The notes: generated from the sequence alone by a model not told the origin. A stretch of 64,000 nucleotides of DNA from Balamuthia mandrillaris (GCA_031835245.1 JAVKOQ010000132.1:1-64000); one strand, 5' to 3'. Counted from the first letter of the stretch, positions 12,137 to 24,297 are shown. A program made the numbers and translations.

Positions 12137-13438
12137 ATGGTGGAGGACAAGAGCTTGCCTAGGCTGTGCTACGTGACCGGTCGACACGGCCCACGCCACG
12201 GCCACACCCATGGCATAACAAACTCCTCCCAACAACAACAGCAACAACAACATTCCTCCGGCAAGGAGGTAGAAACGCTTTGTCTGGCCTACTTTGGCAA
12301 TTCTCGAGCGTGCATTTGTCGGATAAACCTCACCACCGGACACCTCAGCAAACCTCTCTCAGAGGTTCGTACGTTTTTTTGTTTTATGTTTAAATGTCTC
12401 CGAAGTTTACTTACCTCCTGGTCCTTTCTCTCTCTTCTCTCTCTCTCTCTCTCTCTCTCCCCCTCCTCATCTCTTTCTCTCCGGAGCAGCCGCTGCCCTT
12501 TCATAATTTGGAAGTGGTGCCGGCCACCAAGGGCGCGCAGGCATGGAACCTCCTCACCAAGACTCTCTACTTTGTGGCGGCAGAGCGGGACCAGGGAATA
12601 TTTCTCTTCTCACAACAAGCGTCCTCTGCCGCCTCTTCCTCTTCCTTCTCCTCTTCTGCTTCCTCTTCCTCCAACGACAACAACAGCAACGATAACTGCA
12701 GCGACGACAGCAATAACGAAATCAACAAGGAGAGCAACAACAATGGTGGACTTAGAAGGGCTCCTCAGAGACTTCCGTTCTTACCGTGGTGCCTGGCCTG
12801 TGACCCGCGTCATCCGGACCAGCTCTGGTGCTTCTACGTAAAGTCGGACGGCTCGTTGGCGTTGTACAGCCTCGATGCGATCACTGGCCAGCTCTCCCTT
12901 CGCACCGACTTTGAAGGAAAGCACCACAAGGTACTTCGCGGCTTTCAGGACAACTACTGCGGCTTCTATCATGCCCCTTCCTCTCAATACTTCATCTTTT
13001 TGGAGGCCGGTGCGTCAACCAACAAGAAGAGTAAGAAAGAGAAGAAACACAAGAAGCAGTCCAACAGACACAGCAAGAATAAGAACAAGAAACACGACCG
13101 ACGACAGAAGGAAGCCACCCTACTCATCGTCAACACAGAAACGCTTGTCACTCAAGAGATCCCCTTGCAGTTCCGCAAACGGTCTTCCCAAAAGTTGAAC
13201 ACTTTGGAGAGCTTTGTTTACAGCAAGAAATGGAATTGCCTGTTGGGCTTTGCCTCCTGGCGGAAGGAAGGCTGCTTCGGCAACGAGCGAGAGCGAATGC
13301 AGTTTGTGCGGGTTGACATTGCTACCGGCGAGGTTATCGCCGTTGGTCCCCAATGGCCGGGCCACAAACGAGCAGAGGATGGCTTGCTCGCTCTCGACGA
13401 GGAAAATGACATTCTCTACACAAGTATTGCAAGGTTTG

Positions 13439-13469
<31 letters not shown>

Positions 13470-13669
13470 TCTCTTCACGTCTATGTCCGACGACTCCTGT
13501 ACTAAATCCTTTCTCTCATAGTGAGTGGTCTTGGTTCACGACCCATTGGCGTTACGTGAGCATAGACGTGCTGAGTGGAGAGGTACTCCACCAATCGACC
13601 TGGTATAACATCTCCTCTCGGAGCATCGCCTTCTTCCCTTTGGCTCTCTCCAGTGACGACAATCGCTAA
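12137..13669 (+). CDS. Unknown protein with propeller-like repeats and a Ser/Asn-rich insert
   Basis: I do not recognise the family. Three exons: 12137-12364, 12490-13433 and 13522-13669; frames join cleanly (LSE|PLPFHN and S-EWSWFTTHW). Start ATG at 12137 (MVEDKSLPR); an in-frame ATG at 12050 is an alternative. The protein has several short beta-like units with YFV, LWCFYV, ATLLIVNTETL and MQFVRVDIATGEV, which resemble blades of a propeller (W/Y-rich strand followed by D-x-x-TG). These are interrupted by a Ser/Asn-rich insert (about 12635-12750) and a Lys-rich basic stretch (about 13021-13105) that may be a nuclear signal. An N-terminal poly-Gln run is present. Both introns end in CT tracts. 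Confidence 0.75.
12436..12459. repeat. (CT)n in intron 1 of the 12137 gene
   Basis: Sense-strand CT tract before the acceptor at 12489. Confidence 0.85.
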
Positions 13670-14466
13670 ACTTCACAGAATCCACCCCCTTTGCCAACCT
13701 CTAATCTTTTAGCCTTCCACCTTCTATATCAACCATCTTGCCCACTGTCATCTGCCGCTCAGCGCCCTTGCTACCCGAACAGTCTCCTCCCACTGAGCAG
13801 TCTTGCTTCGCTACAACAGCCTTTTTTTAATAGTACACCCTATATTTATGGCATTTCTGCCCCCACCACTGCCACCGCCAGCTTTCTTCTTCTTTCACGC
13901 GCACATTTTTTTCAGAAGTTTGTTGAACGCCTCCTTTTCTGCTTTTGCTTCTCTGCTTCTTCGCCGTATCATCACCATCATCACCACGACGAAGGGACTG
14001 GTGCACCGAGTGCCGCATTTCTTTGCTTACAGCGTTTCTCTCCCCTCCCTCCTTAGCTTGAGTGCGCCAAGCGTCATTTTTGTCTTTTGTTTTTTTCACA
14101 TTGTAATATGTACACATAATATTATGCTTTGTGGTTTTTTTTTTGTTCATAATATTTTAAACATCTTTCGTGTTGTTCTCCTTTCTAAACCAGAAAAGCA
14201 CCACGTGTTTTTGTAGATGAAAGTAAAGCTTCCTCTCTCTTTGCAATCCAATCTTATCGTTTTGTCGAGTGCTGTAGGCACGGAGAAAGCCGCTGATGCA
14301 GTCTTCTCTGTCAAAACAGGTTGCCTGACGCTTTGGAAGAAAAAAGAAAAGCCCCCAACTTAACCGATGTTGGAGGATAGTGGATGTGATGGCGATGGCA
14401 TGCAGTGTTGAGGAAGATAAAAGTGCGGTGCAGGGGTGTGAGGGCGAAGAACAGGAGTAAGATTGA
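13670..14466. other. Convergent 3' gap, no gene seen
   Basis: About 800 bases between the stops of the 12137 gene and the minus-strand Ser-rich gene. It is T-rich and pyrimidine-rich, with an AT-rich stretch at 14105-14165. Short frames on both strands lack any recognisable domain; most of this is likely 3' UTR. Confidence 0.5.
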
Positions 14467-17235
14467 CTAACCGGGAGGAGGCTTCTCCTCTCCAAGAATG
14501 GCTCTAAGCTGAGAGGCAAGGTTGCGATGTCTCTTCTTGGGGCTGTCCCGCAGCATTGTCACGTACCGCAACACAAAGTCGGGGTGTTGCGCCAACACGC
14601 TGCTCAACAGCTTGTCCATGTCTCCGCCAAAGAGCCGTGTGCCGAGGATCTCCGCTTCCTTGACGCGCCGCTGCGTCTCGCGATCGCCGACCTGTGTGCT
14701 GCGGGTGTCCTGTAGCACGGACTGCCAACGTATCTTGTCCAGTCCAGGGATTTGGTTGAGACTGGCGCTCAGCCGTTTGGCCGTTTTGTTGTGCAAAGCG
14801 CGGGAGGCCACGCCCTCTTCCGGTGGATGCAAGAGGTGGCCATCGAACCCTTCGGGGCTAAGAGGGGGCGAGTCTTCAGACTCTTCCTCCTCCTTTCCCA
14901 AACCATCCGAACCATGATGCGAAGGAGGAATGGAGGGAGGATAGGGTTGCTGAAGAGGAAGTTGTTGCTGATGTTTGGCGGGAGGTATAGACAACGGGAA
15001 GGGAAGAGGATAGCCATAGGCTGAAGAGGATGAGGCAGGTCGTTGCGGTGCGCTTACAGTATCGTACATTTGCAAAGGCCGATGGCGATAGTAGCCATAG
15101 CCGCTGCTGGAGGAGGCAGGAGCCGAAGAAAGAGAGGAGGCCGTTGGCGAGGAGGGTGGATAAGGGTGATAGCTTGATCCTCCTCCACCTCGAGATGTGC
15201 CATAGGAAGAATCTGAGAAAGGATACCTAGGCGAATAATTATCACCTGCACGTAATGAAGGGACACTTCCTGGGACAGTTCCCGATGATGATGGTGGGGA
15301 TGATGAGGAATAGTGTTTTGGTGAACCAGAAAAGGCGGAGTGCCCAGACTCAAGGTTGCCACCGTGTGTCAAGTCAGTTCCGCGCAAGCCGCCGCCAACG
15401 GTGGCAGGAGCACGACTCGGCGATAGTTGTGAAGGATGAGAAGGTTGGGAATGTTGATACTGAGGATGAGAATAGGAATGAGGAGGATAAGCGGAAGAGG
15501 GAAGTCGTGGCCAGGCATAGAGCTCCCCTCGGGAGCTCGTATCCGCCGGAAAGTTGGTCGGCTGTCCTCCTGCTCTCTGATAGGAGGAAGAGAAAGGAAA
15601 ATCGTGGTGAGAGGGTAGATTGAGTGAGTAATTGTGGCCATAATCAGATACACGCCCACCGTCACTACTACCATCACCACCAATTCGTTCTCCAAAGAGT
15701 TCGTCACCACCGTTATAATCTCCTCCATCCATCAGGATAGCAACCACCTTACCACCACCACCATTACCGCCTTTATCACCATAGCTACTGGAGAGCAGTG
15801 TATCTGTTTGAGGCGCTGCAGGAGGAGGAGAGGATGAGTCGTCTCTGGAAGAGGGCAGATCGGAGGGCGGTGTCGCAATGGCAAACTTTGGGGCAGCGGC
15901 GCGCGGTGGTAATGGTTGGAAATGGTGATAGCGGCGCTGATGGCGGTGTTGTTGTTGGTGTTCGTGTGGCTTATCAAACAACAAACCACGTTTTTCACCA
16001 TCGCTGAAAACGGGTGCTAGCGGTGGTGGCGACTCATCATCAACAACAGGGTTGCTGCCGCGATGGGAGATGGCGGTGGGTGACTTCTGGCGGCGTTGGT
16101 AGTAGTGAGGAGGGCGGTGTTGGTAGTGGTGAGGAGGAACACATATAGAAGGAGGGAAGAATCTAAGGGGGATAGGATGGCTTGCCTTTGTAGTGGTAGC
16201 GCTATTCGTGCTTGAAGGCGCCGAGCCAGATGTAAGAGCCTCCCTACTGGTAGAGTCCGATAGTATCGTTGCAGAGGCAGACCCAACCTTCTCCGTCTGC
16301 CCCGACGATAACGACGACGGTGGTGATGTTTTTACCTGCGGCTGTTGTTGCTGCTGCAATGACGGAGTTTCAGAAGAAGGTTTGCTGCTGCCTGGTTTGC
16401 TGACAGAAATAGAAGAAGAAGTTGCAGCAACGTTGGTGCTCTGTTGTTGTTCCTCAGAGGACCTGTTGATGCTGCTTGTGTTGCCGGTAGTAGCGAGGAG
16501 GGCGCCCCTCGGTGGAAAGGAGCCGAAAAAGTCAGTGTTGAGGTCCCGTATGTGTGCCGGCAGGAAGTCATCGCTGTCCTCCAAGGCTGGAAAGGTGACG
16601 GCATGTTGGGCCTGCAGCTGCGCGAACGACGGCAGTGAGTTCATCGAGGAGAACGGGCTAAAGGCGGAGCTGAGGGAGAGAGAGGTGGCAGAGCCCAACG
16701 AGGCCAACGCTTGCAAGGAGAACATGGAAGAGGAGGAAAAAAGTGGGTTTGCGAGGCCACTCCCTCCTCCTGCACCTCCTTTCTTTGTGGCAAGAGAGGA
16801 AGAGGAAGAGGAAGAGGAAGAGGAAGAGGAAGAGGAAGAGGAAGAGGAAGAGGAAGAGGAAGAGGAAGAGGAAGAGGAAGAGGAAGAGGAAGAGGAAGGG
16901 AAAGCAATGTCGCCTGCGTCTTCTAGGCGTGGCCGCTTCTTGTCTCGTTGCTTCTCAGTGGAGCTGTCGAGCACGTCTCCCGTGTCCTTCAGCGGAGACA
17001 GTTTTCTGTTGTTGTTGTTGTTGTTGTTGCGAGCAGTTGTGGTGTTTCCGTTGTTCTCGGTCTGTGGTTGGCTCCCCTCCCTTGCTCTCTTTGGACTGCC
17101 GCCCGTCGTATTGTTGTTGTTGTTGCCCCTTGTTGTTTTCTCAGAGGTTGAAGCAGCAGCTCGGCCTGCGGCAGCAGTCCCCGTGGAGGAGGCATGCTGC
17201 TGCAGCTGCTGCTCCGAGGAAGAGGGCAGGTACAT
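14467..17235 (-). CDS. Large Ser-rich low-complexity protein, unknown function
   Basis: One uninterrupted frame of about 920 residues from MYLPSSSEQQ (17235); an upstream ATG at 17391 would add a hydrophobic, less credible leader. Most of the chain is Ser, Pro, Gln, Asn, His and Tyr-rich and likely disordered. One pure Ser run of about 39 residues is encoded by a hexanucleotide tract. Before that run lies a basic cluster KQRDKKRPRLED that fits a nuclear localisation signal. Only the last 110 residues look folded: KTAKRLSASLNQIPGLDKIR, then GDRETQRRVKEAEILGTRLF, then VLAQHPDFVLRYVTML and SQLRAILGEE, all predicted helical. A plus-strand poly-Glu frame exists over the same hexamer tract but is a shadow. 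It diverges from Rab11. Confidence 0.7.
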   Translation of the reverse strand: MYLPSSSEQQLQQHASSTGTAAAGRAAASTSEKTTRGNNNNNTTGGSPKRAREGSQPQTENNGNTTTARNNNNNNNRKLSPLKDTGDVLDSSTEKQRDKKRPRLEDAGDIAFPSSSSSSSSSSSSSSSSSSSSSSSSSSSSSSSSSSLATKKGGAGGGSGLANPLFSSSSMFSLQALASLGSATSLSLSSAFSPFSSMNSLPSFAQLQAQHAVTFPALEDSDDFLPAHIRDLNTDFFGSFPPRGALLATTGNTSSINRSSEEQQQSTNVAATSSSISVSKPGSSKPSSETPSLQQQQQPQVKTSPPSSLSSGQTEKVGSASATILSDSTSREALTSGSAPSSTNSATTTKASHPIPLRFFPPSICVPPHHYQHRPPHYYQRRQKSPTAISHRGSNPVVDDESPPPLAPVFSDGEKRGLLFDKPHEHQQQHRHQRRYHHFQPLPPRAAAPKFAIATPPSDLPSSRDDSSSPPPAAPQTDTLLSSSYGDKGGNGGGGKVVAILMDGGDYNGGDELFGERIGGDGSSDGGRVSDYGHNYSLNLPSHHDFPFSSSYQRAGGQPTNFPADTSSRGELYAWPRLPSSAYPPHSYSHPQYQHSQPSHPSQLSPSRAPATVGGGLRGTDLTHGGNLESGHSAFSGSPKHYSSSSPPSSSGTVPGSVPSLRAGDNYSPRYPFSDSSYGTSRGGGGSSYHPYPPSSPTASSLSSAPASSSSGYGYYRHRPLQMYDTVSAPQRPASSSSAYGYPLPFPLSIPPAKHQQQLPLQQPYPPSIPPSHHGSDGLGKEEEESEDSPPLSPEGFDGHLLHPPEEGVASRALHNKTAKRLSASLNQIPGLDKIRWQSVLQDTRSTQVGDRETQRRVKEAEILGTRLFGGDMDKLLSSVLAQHPDFVLRYVTMLRDSPKKRHRNLASQLRAILGEEKPPPG
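16795..16898. repeat. (GAGGAA)n hexanucleotide tract inside coding sequence
   Basis: About 17 copies of GAGGAA, nearly perfect. On the minus strand it reads TCT/TCC codons and gives the poly-Ser run. Such tracts usually vary in length between strains. Confidence 0.95.
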
Positions 17236-17718
17236 CGCTTCAAGAGGGAGAGAGGAGGTGACTTTAGAAAAATGTGGGAAAGCAAAAAAAAAAACCCGCA
17301 ACTGCAAAAAAAAAAACCCGCAACTGCTGCACACACAGTTGCCTTTCCTTCTTCCTTTTCTTCTCTTCTTTGTTTTAGTGGAATAAAACAACCAGGCTGC
17401 TGCCCCAATCGGTTGAAAAGGGGGAGATTTGGTCTAAGCATTTCGACCAATCAGCGATTGACAATCCGTGTTTTCCATGACATTTCCATAGGACGTCAGC
17501 GACCTCTGAAAAAACAGATCCGACGGGATAAATGTCGACATTCGGTTCATTTTGGGCGGCATTTTTGATAGATTTCCTGGAGATTTCGGAGGGCACGTCG
17601 GTTCGAGCCTGAGCCGTTACCACTGTTTTACGGAGCGAAAAGAAAGGAGGAGGACCTTATAACAAAATAACAAAAAAAAGCTGTTTTTTTTTGTTAAAAG
17701 GGGCGAAAGTGGGCAAAG
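17236..17718. promoter_or_regulatory. Divergent promoter region, Ser-rich gene / Rab11
   Basis: Contains a CCAAT box (ACCAATCAGC, about 17446-17455), CAGATCCGACG near 17515 and a GTCGAC box at 17533-17538 in the context ATGTCGACATT. The 11561 region shares the same nine-base context. Function is inferred from position. Confidence 0.45.
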
Positions 17719-19011
<1,293 letters not shown>

Positions 19012-19155
19012 ATATTTTTTGACCACCCCCCGCTCATATCTACGGAAACAACAACGGAAAAAAAAAAGCAAGACGCGAAGGAAAGAGCTCCTTTGTGTGC
19101 AAGTGAAGTAATATGCAGTTTTGTGAAAATGAACCATCTCCTTTTTCCTCATTTA

Positions 19156-20315
19156 TTAGCCGCCTTGTTGTTGACTCATTATGTAGAGCAGATCCTTTTG
19201 TACATCAGAAGCAGAATTGGCGGAAGAGGAAGATGGCAAAGTAGAGGCAGGTGGAGCTGCTGATGGCGAGGATTCTGTTTGTTGTTGTTGTTTCTGTTGT
19301 AGATGAGAGGCAAGGAACCGAGAATAATCATCTGTATCACGACCATCAACCGGAGTGTCCCAATCCACCCAACCGCCGCGCTTCCCACGAGAAGGAGAAC
19401 CAATTCCTGCTTCATGAGGAAGAGGAGTCGCCATCGCTGGAGCATTTGGTCTGCGTGCCTTTTTCTTATTCCGTTTTTTCTTTAGTGGATCAGCACCGCC
19501 ACCAGCAGCTTGCATCTCTTGCACTTGTGCAAGGGTGAGATGAGGAAACTTGCAGTTACGAGTGGAGCATGTTCCTTTCCTTGCAAAGGAATAGCAGTGT
19601 CTAACCTTGCCACCTGGTGAAAACTTGCCACTGGCTGTTTCCCCATCTGCCTCTCTTCTAATAGCGGCTTGCTCAGGGCCATCAGCGTGAAGAGGTGGAA
19701 GAGGAAATGTATAAGGTACTTGGCCAGTGGCTGGTTTCCACTGAGTGGGAATGTAGGGTATGCTTTCCTTGTCGGTGGCACCGCTGCTCGCCAACAACAT
19801 GTGAAGATCCAGTATAACTTCCTGTTGTTCTTTGAGAGCGCCGCCTTCTTCGGCGGACATGGCATGATAGATGTTCACATTGGGGTCGGCTTGCTTGTGA
19901 GACAAGAGGTAGTCGGCTGGCGGTAGGTTGCACAGTTTTTCCAGTATCAGAAATAGCTTTTTGGAAGAGGAAGCTGGGCTATTGTTATAACGGGTCAGTT
20001 GCAGGAAAAACCTAGATGAAATAAAAGGAGTGAAGCAGAAGAAGAAGAGCAAACCGAAATAAGCATCCAGGAGGAAGAATATCAGTCATCGCTTTGCGCT
20101 CCATGAGGAGGAGACGCGACTCTGCCACGTCAACGTGCCCCACCAAAAGATGAGCATCTGGCCGAATGTAAGTGTAGGACCACCATCGGGCCGTCTCGCT
20201 AAGAGTGACTTCCTCCCATCCTTGCGAAGGAAAATATTCCAGCTTGCTTTGTATGCCCACAAAGCGATACCCGCTTCCACCTTCCTCCTATTCGTTCGTT
20301 CGTTCGTATTTGTTA

Positions 20316-20366
<51 letters not shown>

Positions 20367-22450
20367 GAGGAGAAGCAAACAACCTTAATGTGTCCATGAA
20401 TTTTGCACCGAATTAACACTCGCAGAGGGCCAAAATTCCACAAGTTATAAGTGAGGTTGTCTTCAATTAAGGAAGAGTAAGTAGCGTGGCTGGCTCCCTG
20501 GTCTAAAGCTGTTTCGGTGGCAAACTGGATGGCGGCAGTAGGAGAGGTAGACAGGCAACTCCGCTCCAACGCCAGTTTGTAAAACAGTGTGTTCTTCTCG
20601 CGTAGGGTCATCTTCTTTTTGAGAAAAGGTTTTTCGAGGTAGACTGTTCGCTTCCCTGATTTGTTTGCTGTTCATGTATGTTAGTATGCGAAAAGGCTAT
20701 TAAATAACGAAGAGAAAAACTACTTGTAGATGATGCAACAATAGAGACGGGAATATGCCAACTGTTGGCAAATCCTGGTCCGTGGTTATCGATCAGCGTC
20801 ACAAAAGAACTGGAAGAGAGGACTACATCCACGTCATGTGCTGCAACCAACTGCCTAATGTACGGGTCTTTGCTTAATGGGGGCATAGTTCCCTTCTTCG
20901 TCCAAGAAAAGGGACCCGCGCCAACCGCAGCATCCGAATGTTGAGGCGAAGAACTCGAGGTTGTGGAGGGGAGAGAATAACAAGTCAAGTTAGGTGATAT
21001 GGGGGTGCCTGATGCTGGAATGTGCACTTGAAGCACCCGCCCCTACATTATCATTTTGGTCAGAATGAAGCAACCTGATTTTTAAGGGGAGAGAGAAAAA
21101 TAGAACCATTTGTAAAAGAGTGGCACTGTGAGTAAGGACAGGATCGCCTGAAGCAACAGCAGCAGCAGGAGAAGAAAGATCAACGGCAACACAATGGCTA
21201 AAGTGGCGCGGATAATCTCGTAACCGGTCTCTCTTGTGCGAAAGTATTTGCTTTAGAATTGTCGAGTTAGAAACAATAAAAATAGCAAAACAAAGAAAGC
21301 ACAAATACCTCAACGTGGTTACGAAGGGCTGGTATGTACTTTAGGAAGCGGGTGCGAGCAGGAATGCTGCTCATGATCCTTTGATACTGGAACGCACGAT
21401 ATTGCTGTTGCTCCGCTTCTACCCTTGACCGAAGGCTATAGTATTGGGCCAGCGCATCCCCATCCAGCAACAAAGAAGGAGGTTCAACAGCACTCCCTTC
21501 CCCCGTCCCTTCGTCTCCTGCCTCCTTTCGGGTTGCCGCAGCGGCGGCAGCAGCTCTTTGCTGTTGTTGTTGTGTCAAGAACTTACGATGCAAATGGAGG
21601 TATAGCACGTGTTCCTCACGGGACAAGGAAGAGAATGGCATTGGCTCTAGTTCTATCTCCGTCTCAACAGGTTTGTTGCTTCCTCCGGCAGCTGTCATTG
21701 CTGCTGCTAAGACGGTTGGTGCTCGTTCTTTAGGAGTGCTGTTTTGTTGTGGGTGAGAAGGTGGTTGCTGAGATGTAGAGGTAAGTTCTGCCGTTGGCTT
21801 CGTTTGAGCGCTCTTACGAACAGATGGAAGTCGTTGCTTTCGGACGGTGGTCTGCTTTTCTGGCTGGTCTGGTTGTTTTTGTTGTGGCTGTTGTTGGGCT
21901 GCAGGTTCTTCTTCCTTTGCTTTCTCTGGTGGTCGCTTTGGCTTTTGTTGTTTACTATTTGTGTCGGTGGTTTTCGTGCGTGGCCGTTTTTTCTGTTTTG
22001 CTTGCTTCTCTTCTGTTTGATAAGCTAAGCAGCGCAATGTAAATGAAGAAGTCGAAAGAAGAAAGAAGGAAGAGCACAGAGAGATAGCAAGGAACGGTCA
22101 CCTTCTTCCTCCGGCTGCTGTTCCAACGGTACTGCAAAGGTAAACATGGAGGAGGGTGCATCCAACACTGAGAACCTTTGATAGGCCTCCCGCGAAAAGA
22201 ACACACCCCCGTCGTCTTCCTCCTCCGCCTCCTTTGCTTCGTCTGCATTGCTTTCCTCCTTCCACTCTGCTTCCGTGGTGCTATGTTTGGGCGCATGGTG
22301 AGCAGGAAAAAACATGTGTGGCAGTGAAACATGGGTCACACAGACATACCTTTGGTGCAGGAGTTCCGTCTCTTCCTCCTCCTGGTCGTCCGAAGCCTCG
22401 TCATCAAGCTCCAGGGCAGTCTCTTCGTCGGCGTCTATGTCCAGCTCCAT
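19156..22450 (-). CDS. ICE2: ICE2/NARG2-like protein with C-terminal CCCH zinc finger
   Basis: In animals ICE2 (NARG2) belongs to the little elongation complex that drives Pol II transcription of small nuclear RNA genes. Here the acidic N-terminus (MELDIDADEET) is followed by a Lys/Gln-rich disordered region. An ordered block ends RIMSSIPARTRFLKYIPALR. The C-terminal domain matches the NARG2_C pattern: NLTYNLWNFGPLRVLIRCK, KLEYFPSQGWEEVTLSE.ARWW, HLLVGHVDVAESRLLLMERK and LPPADYLLSHKQADPNVNIY. Downstream is a CCCH finger, CYSFARKGTCSTRNCKFPH, absent from the animal proteins as I remember them. About eight exons; joins such as HVE|QILSHKRD and LLQM|GRVLQVHIPASG keep frame. Naming rests on recalled motif similarity, not a search. 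Confidence 0.75.
20291..20363. repeat. (TTCG)n and (GA)n tracts in an ICE2-like intron
   Basis: Four TTCG units at 20291-20306 and a pure GA tract at 20321-20363; the latter is CT on the sense strand. Confidence 0.9.
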
Positions 22451-22503
22451 CTTTTGTTGTTTTTATATTTTGTCAATTTCTGTCGACACGACCACAACTT
22501 GAC

Positions 22504-22515
22504 GACCAATTGGTC
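22504..22515. promoter_or_regulatory. Palindromic CCAAT element upstream of the ICE2-like gene
   Basis: GACCAATTGGTC is a perfect 12-base palindrome carrying CCAAT in both orientations, 54 bases upstream of the start codon at 22450. A CCAAT-binding role is inferred from the motif only. Confidence 0.4.
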
Positions 22516-22924
22516 ATAAATGGACCACAAAAGGAGAAACCAGCAATTCCGATGGACTGTTCGTAGAAGAATGAGCCCCGGAGGAGACCAGGAGGAGACA
22601 CTGTGGTGGTGTACAAGAGTTGTGTATTTTTTTAGACACCTCAACGGGCAAGTGTTGAGAATGTCAAGAATGAGGTATGTACAAGGGTCTGTGTGTTGGG
22701 GCCGAGACGGGTCCAATGTGCTTTCTGGGAGCTGGCACCTTGGCAAGTTTGGTGATGGTCCCCGCCCCAACTGCGGCCTCGTTAAAACTCACCCCCTCCT
22801 CTATCAACGTAGGGAAACCCAGTGGGAAAACGGAGGTGAGTAAGAGTGCCGCCACAGTACTGGGATTGCGTTGGGAACTACTAGATAAGAGGAATTACAT
22901 CCGTAAGCGAGGTAGTCAGGGCGA

Positions 22925-22928
<4 letters not shown>

Positions 22929-22971
<43 letters not shown>
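22929..22971. repeat. Intergenic (GA)n microsatellite
   Basis: Pure GA tract. In this window such tracts nearly always mark introns of minus-strand genes, so this one and 23367-23401 may hint at an unseen minus-strand transcript. Confidence 0.85.
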
Positions 22972-22973
<2 letters not shown>

Positions 22974-23364
22974 AGGGAGAGGAGGGAAGGAGAGCGAAAA
23001 GAAGGTCGTGTCGTCACGGTTTGTACCCACGGTTGCGTTCCACCTACTATTCATGACGACACGAACCCTTCTTTCCTTTTTAAAACACCATACCTTTTCG
23101 ATGAAGATGGGATCAGCCGGGAGCGGTGTCGGTCATGGGCGAGGCAGGGGTGGGGGTGGAGGAGGTCCAATTGGGTCAAACAAAAAAAAGAAAGAAAAAC
23201 GGCGTAAATGCGGACAATAAATAAAATAAAAGCAAGAGGCTGGACCTTTTTCGGGCAAACGATGCTGGCGCTGTTGTAGATATATACTCGGCGGCAAAGA
23301 AAACAAAAAAATAAAAATACAGCAATTAAAAATACAAATGGGTTAGGTCATAAATGTGATGAAC

Positions 23365-23403
<39 letters not shown>

Positions 23404-23435
23404 AAATGTCATCGGCAGTCCTCTTTTCCAATTCC

Positions 23436-23474
23436 ATATCCACATCCACATCCACATCCACATCCACATCCACA
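23436..23474. repeat. (CCACAT)n hexanucleotide tract
   Basis: About six perfect units, next to the GA tract at 23367-23401. On the minus strand it could encode Asp-Val repeats. Confidence 0.9.
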
Positions 23475-24010
23475 CCTCCTCCACCCCCCTTCGGCAGTCC
23501 GGCTAGGATACTCAAGCAGTCCACACTCTCTGGCCAAGGTGAAATCAGGTCCAAGCTTGTGTTCGGTTGCGGGTAGTAACGAGAAAGTCAGTTATGCTTA
23601 TAATAAAGAGAAACGAAAATGTACCAAGTCAGCTTTGCTCCTCCTCTCTGTTCCCTTTCATCGAAGTTGTTGGCCCCCCCCACTGATCAAAGGAATCGCA
23701 CCAAAAGGTAACTCAGCAAATAACCAACCCAAGCTTTTTTTCCCAACCATCAAAATATTTTTCATCTGCAGTTTGATGAAAGGTTATAACCAATTTCAAT
23801 GCCCATCCAAGGTTTTTCTATCATCGTTTCTGACGATAAATGTGGGTGATTTGGTAACCAAAGCTTCTTTGCAGGGTGTAACTCGCCAAGAGTGTAAAAC
23901 AATATATGAACAATCAATTGGTGGCCACCATAGTAAATGGCGAGCATCACCTTGCAACGAAGCCTTCACCCATTGTTGTGTACATAACGCCCCAGAGAGG
24001 TACACAGCTA

Positions 24011-24231
24011 TCACATCGTGATGTGAAAGACAAACCCAACTAACCAACTATCGCATTCAAGAATGCGGATAACGCGCCAAAAAAGAAGGTACCAACCATC
24101 CCACCGCCTTCATGTGAATGCCCCAACTTACTATTGCATTCAAAGAATGCTTTTAGAAACCAACCCAAAGATGCCTAACTATCACATTTCGGTAATGGGA
24201 TAACGGTCCAACTTATGCATTCAAAGAATGC
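24011..24231. repeat. Array of short palindromes (GCATTC/GAATGC family)
   Basis: Three perfect hairpins share one core: CGCATTC-AA-GAATGCG (24052-24067), GCATTC-AAA-GAATGC (24136-24150) and (24217-24231). A related one, TCACATC-GT-GATGTGA, lies at 24011-24026, and a weaker CATT...AATG at 24184-24196. Flanks repeat too: AACTATC before and GGATAACG after the first and fourth copies. The units look like a diverged tandem repeat built on a hairpin. Confidence 0.8.
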
Positions 24232-24297
24232 GCCAACCGCAACAAGACAGCAACAAACAAACAAGAAACGTACGTGCGCGCTCACAAAGACAAACAC

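Noticed and set aside
13827-14519. Minus-strand frames in the convergent gap and at the start of the Ser-rich gene's 3' side
   Set aside because: No domain; one overlaps the stop of the main gene and the other is AT-rich UTR-like sequence.
16193-17386. Plus-strand frame of about 400 residues with poly-Glu
   Set aside because: It is the reverse of the Ser-coding hexamer region. The minus frame is much longer, has an ordered C-terminus and a nuclear signal, so this is a shadow.
17595-17640. GGTTCGAGCC resembling a tRNA T-arm
   Set aside because: The arms beside it do not pair as a T-stem, and no D-arm, anticodon arm or acceptor stem fits around it.
22677-23207. Plus-strand frame of 176 residues
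   Set aside because: Runs through the GA microsatellite and a Lys/Arg run, with no recognisable domain; the opposite strand is open too.
23539-24021. Plus-strand frame of 160 residues
   Set aside because: No domain or splice context, ends in the palindrome array; likely chance.
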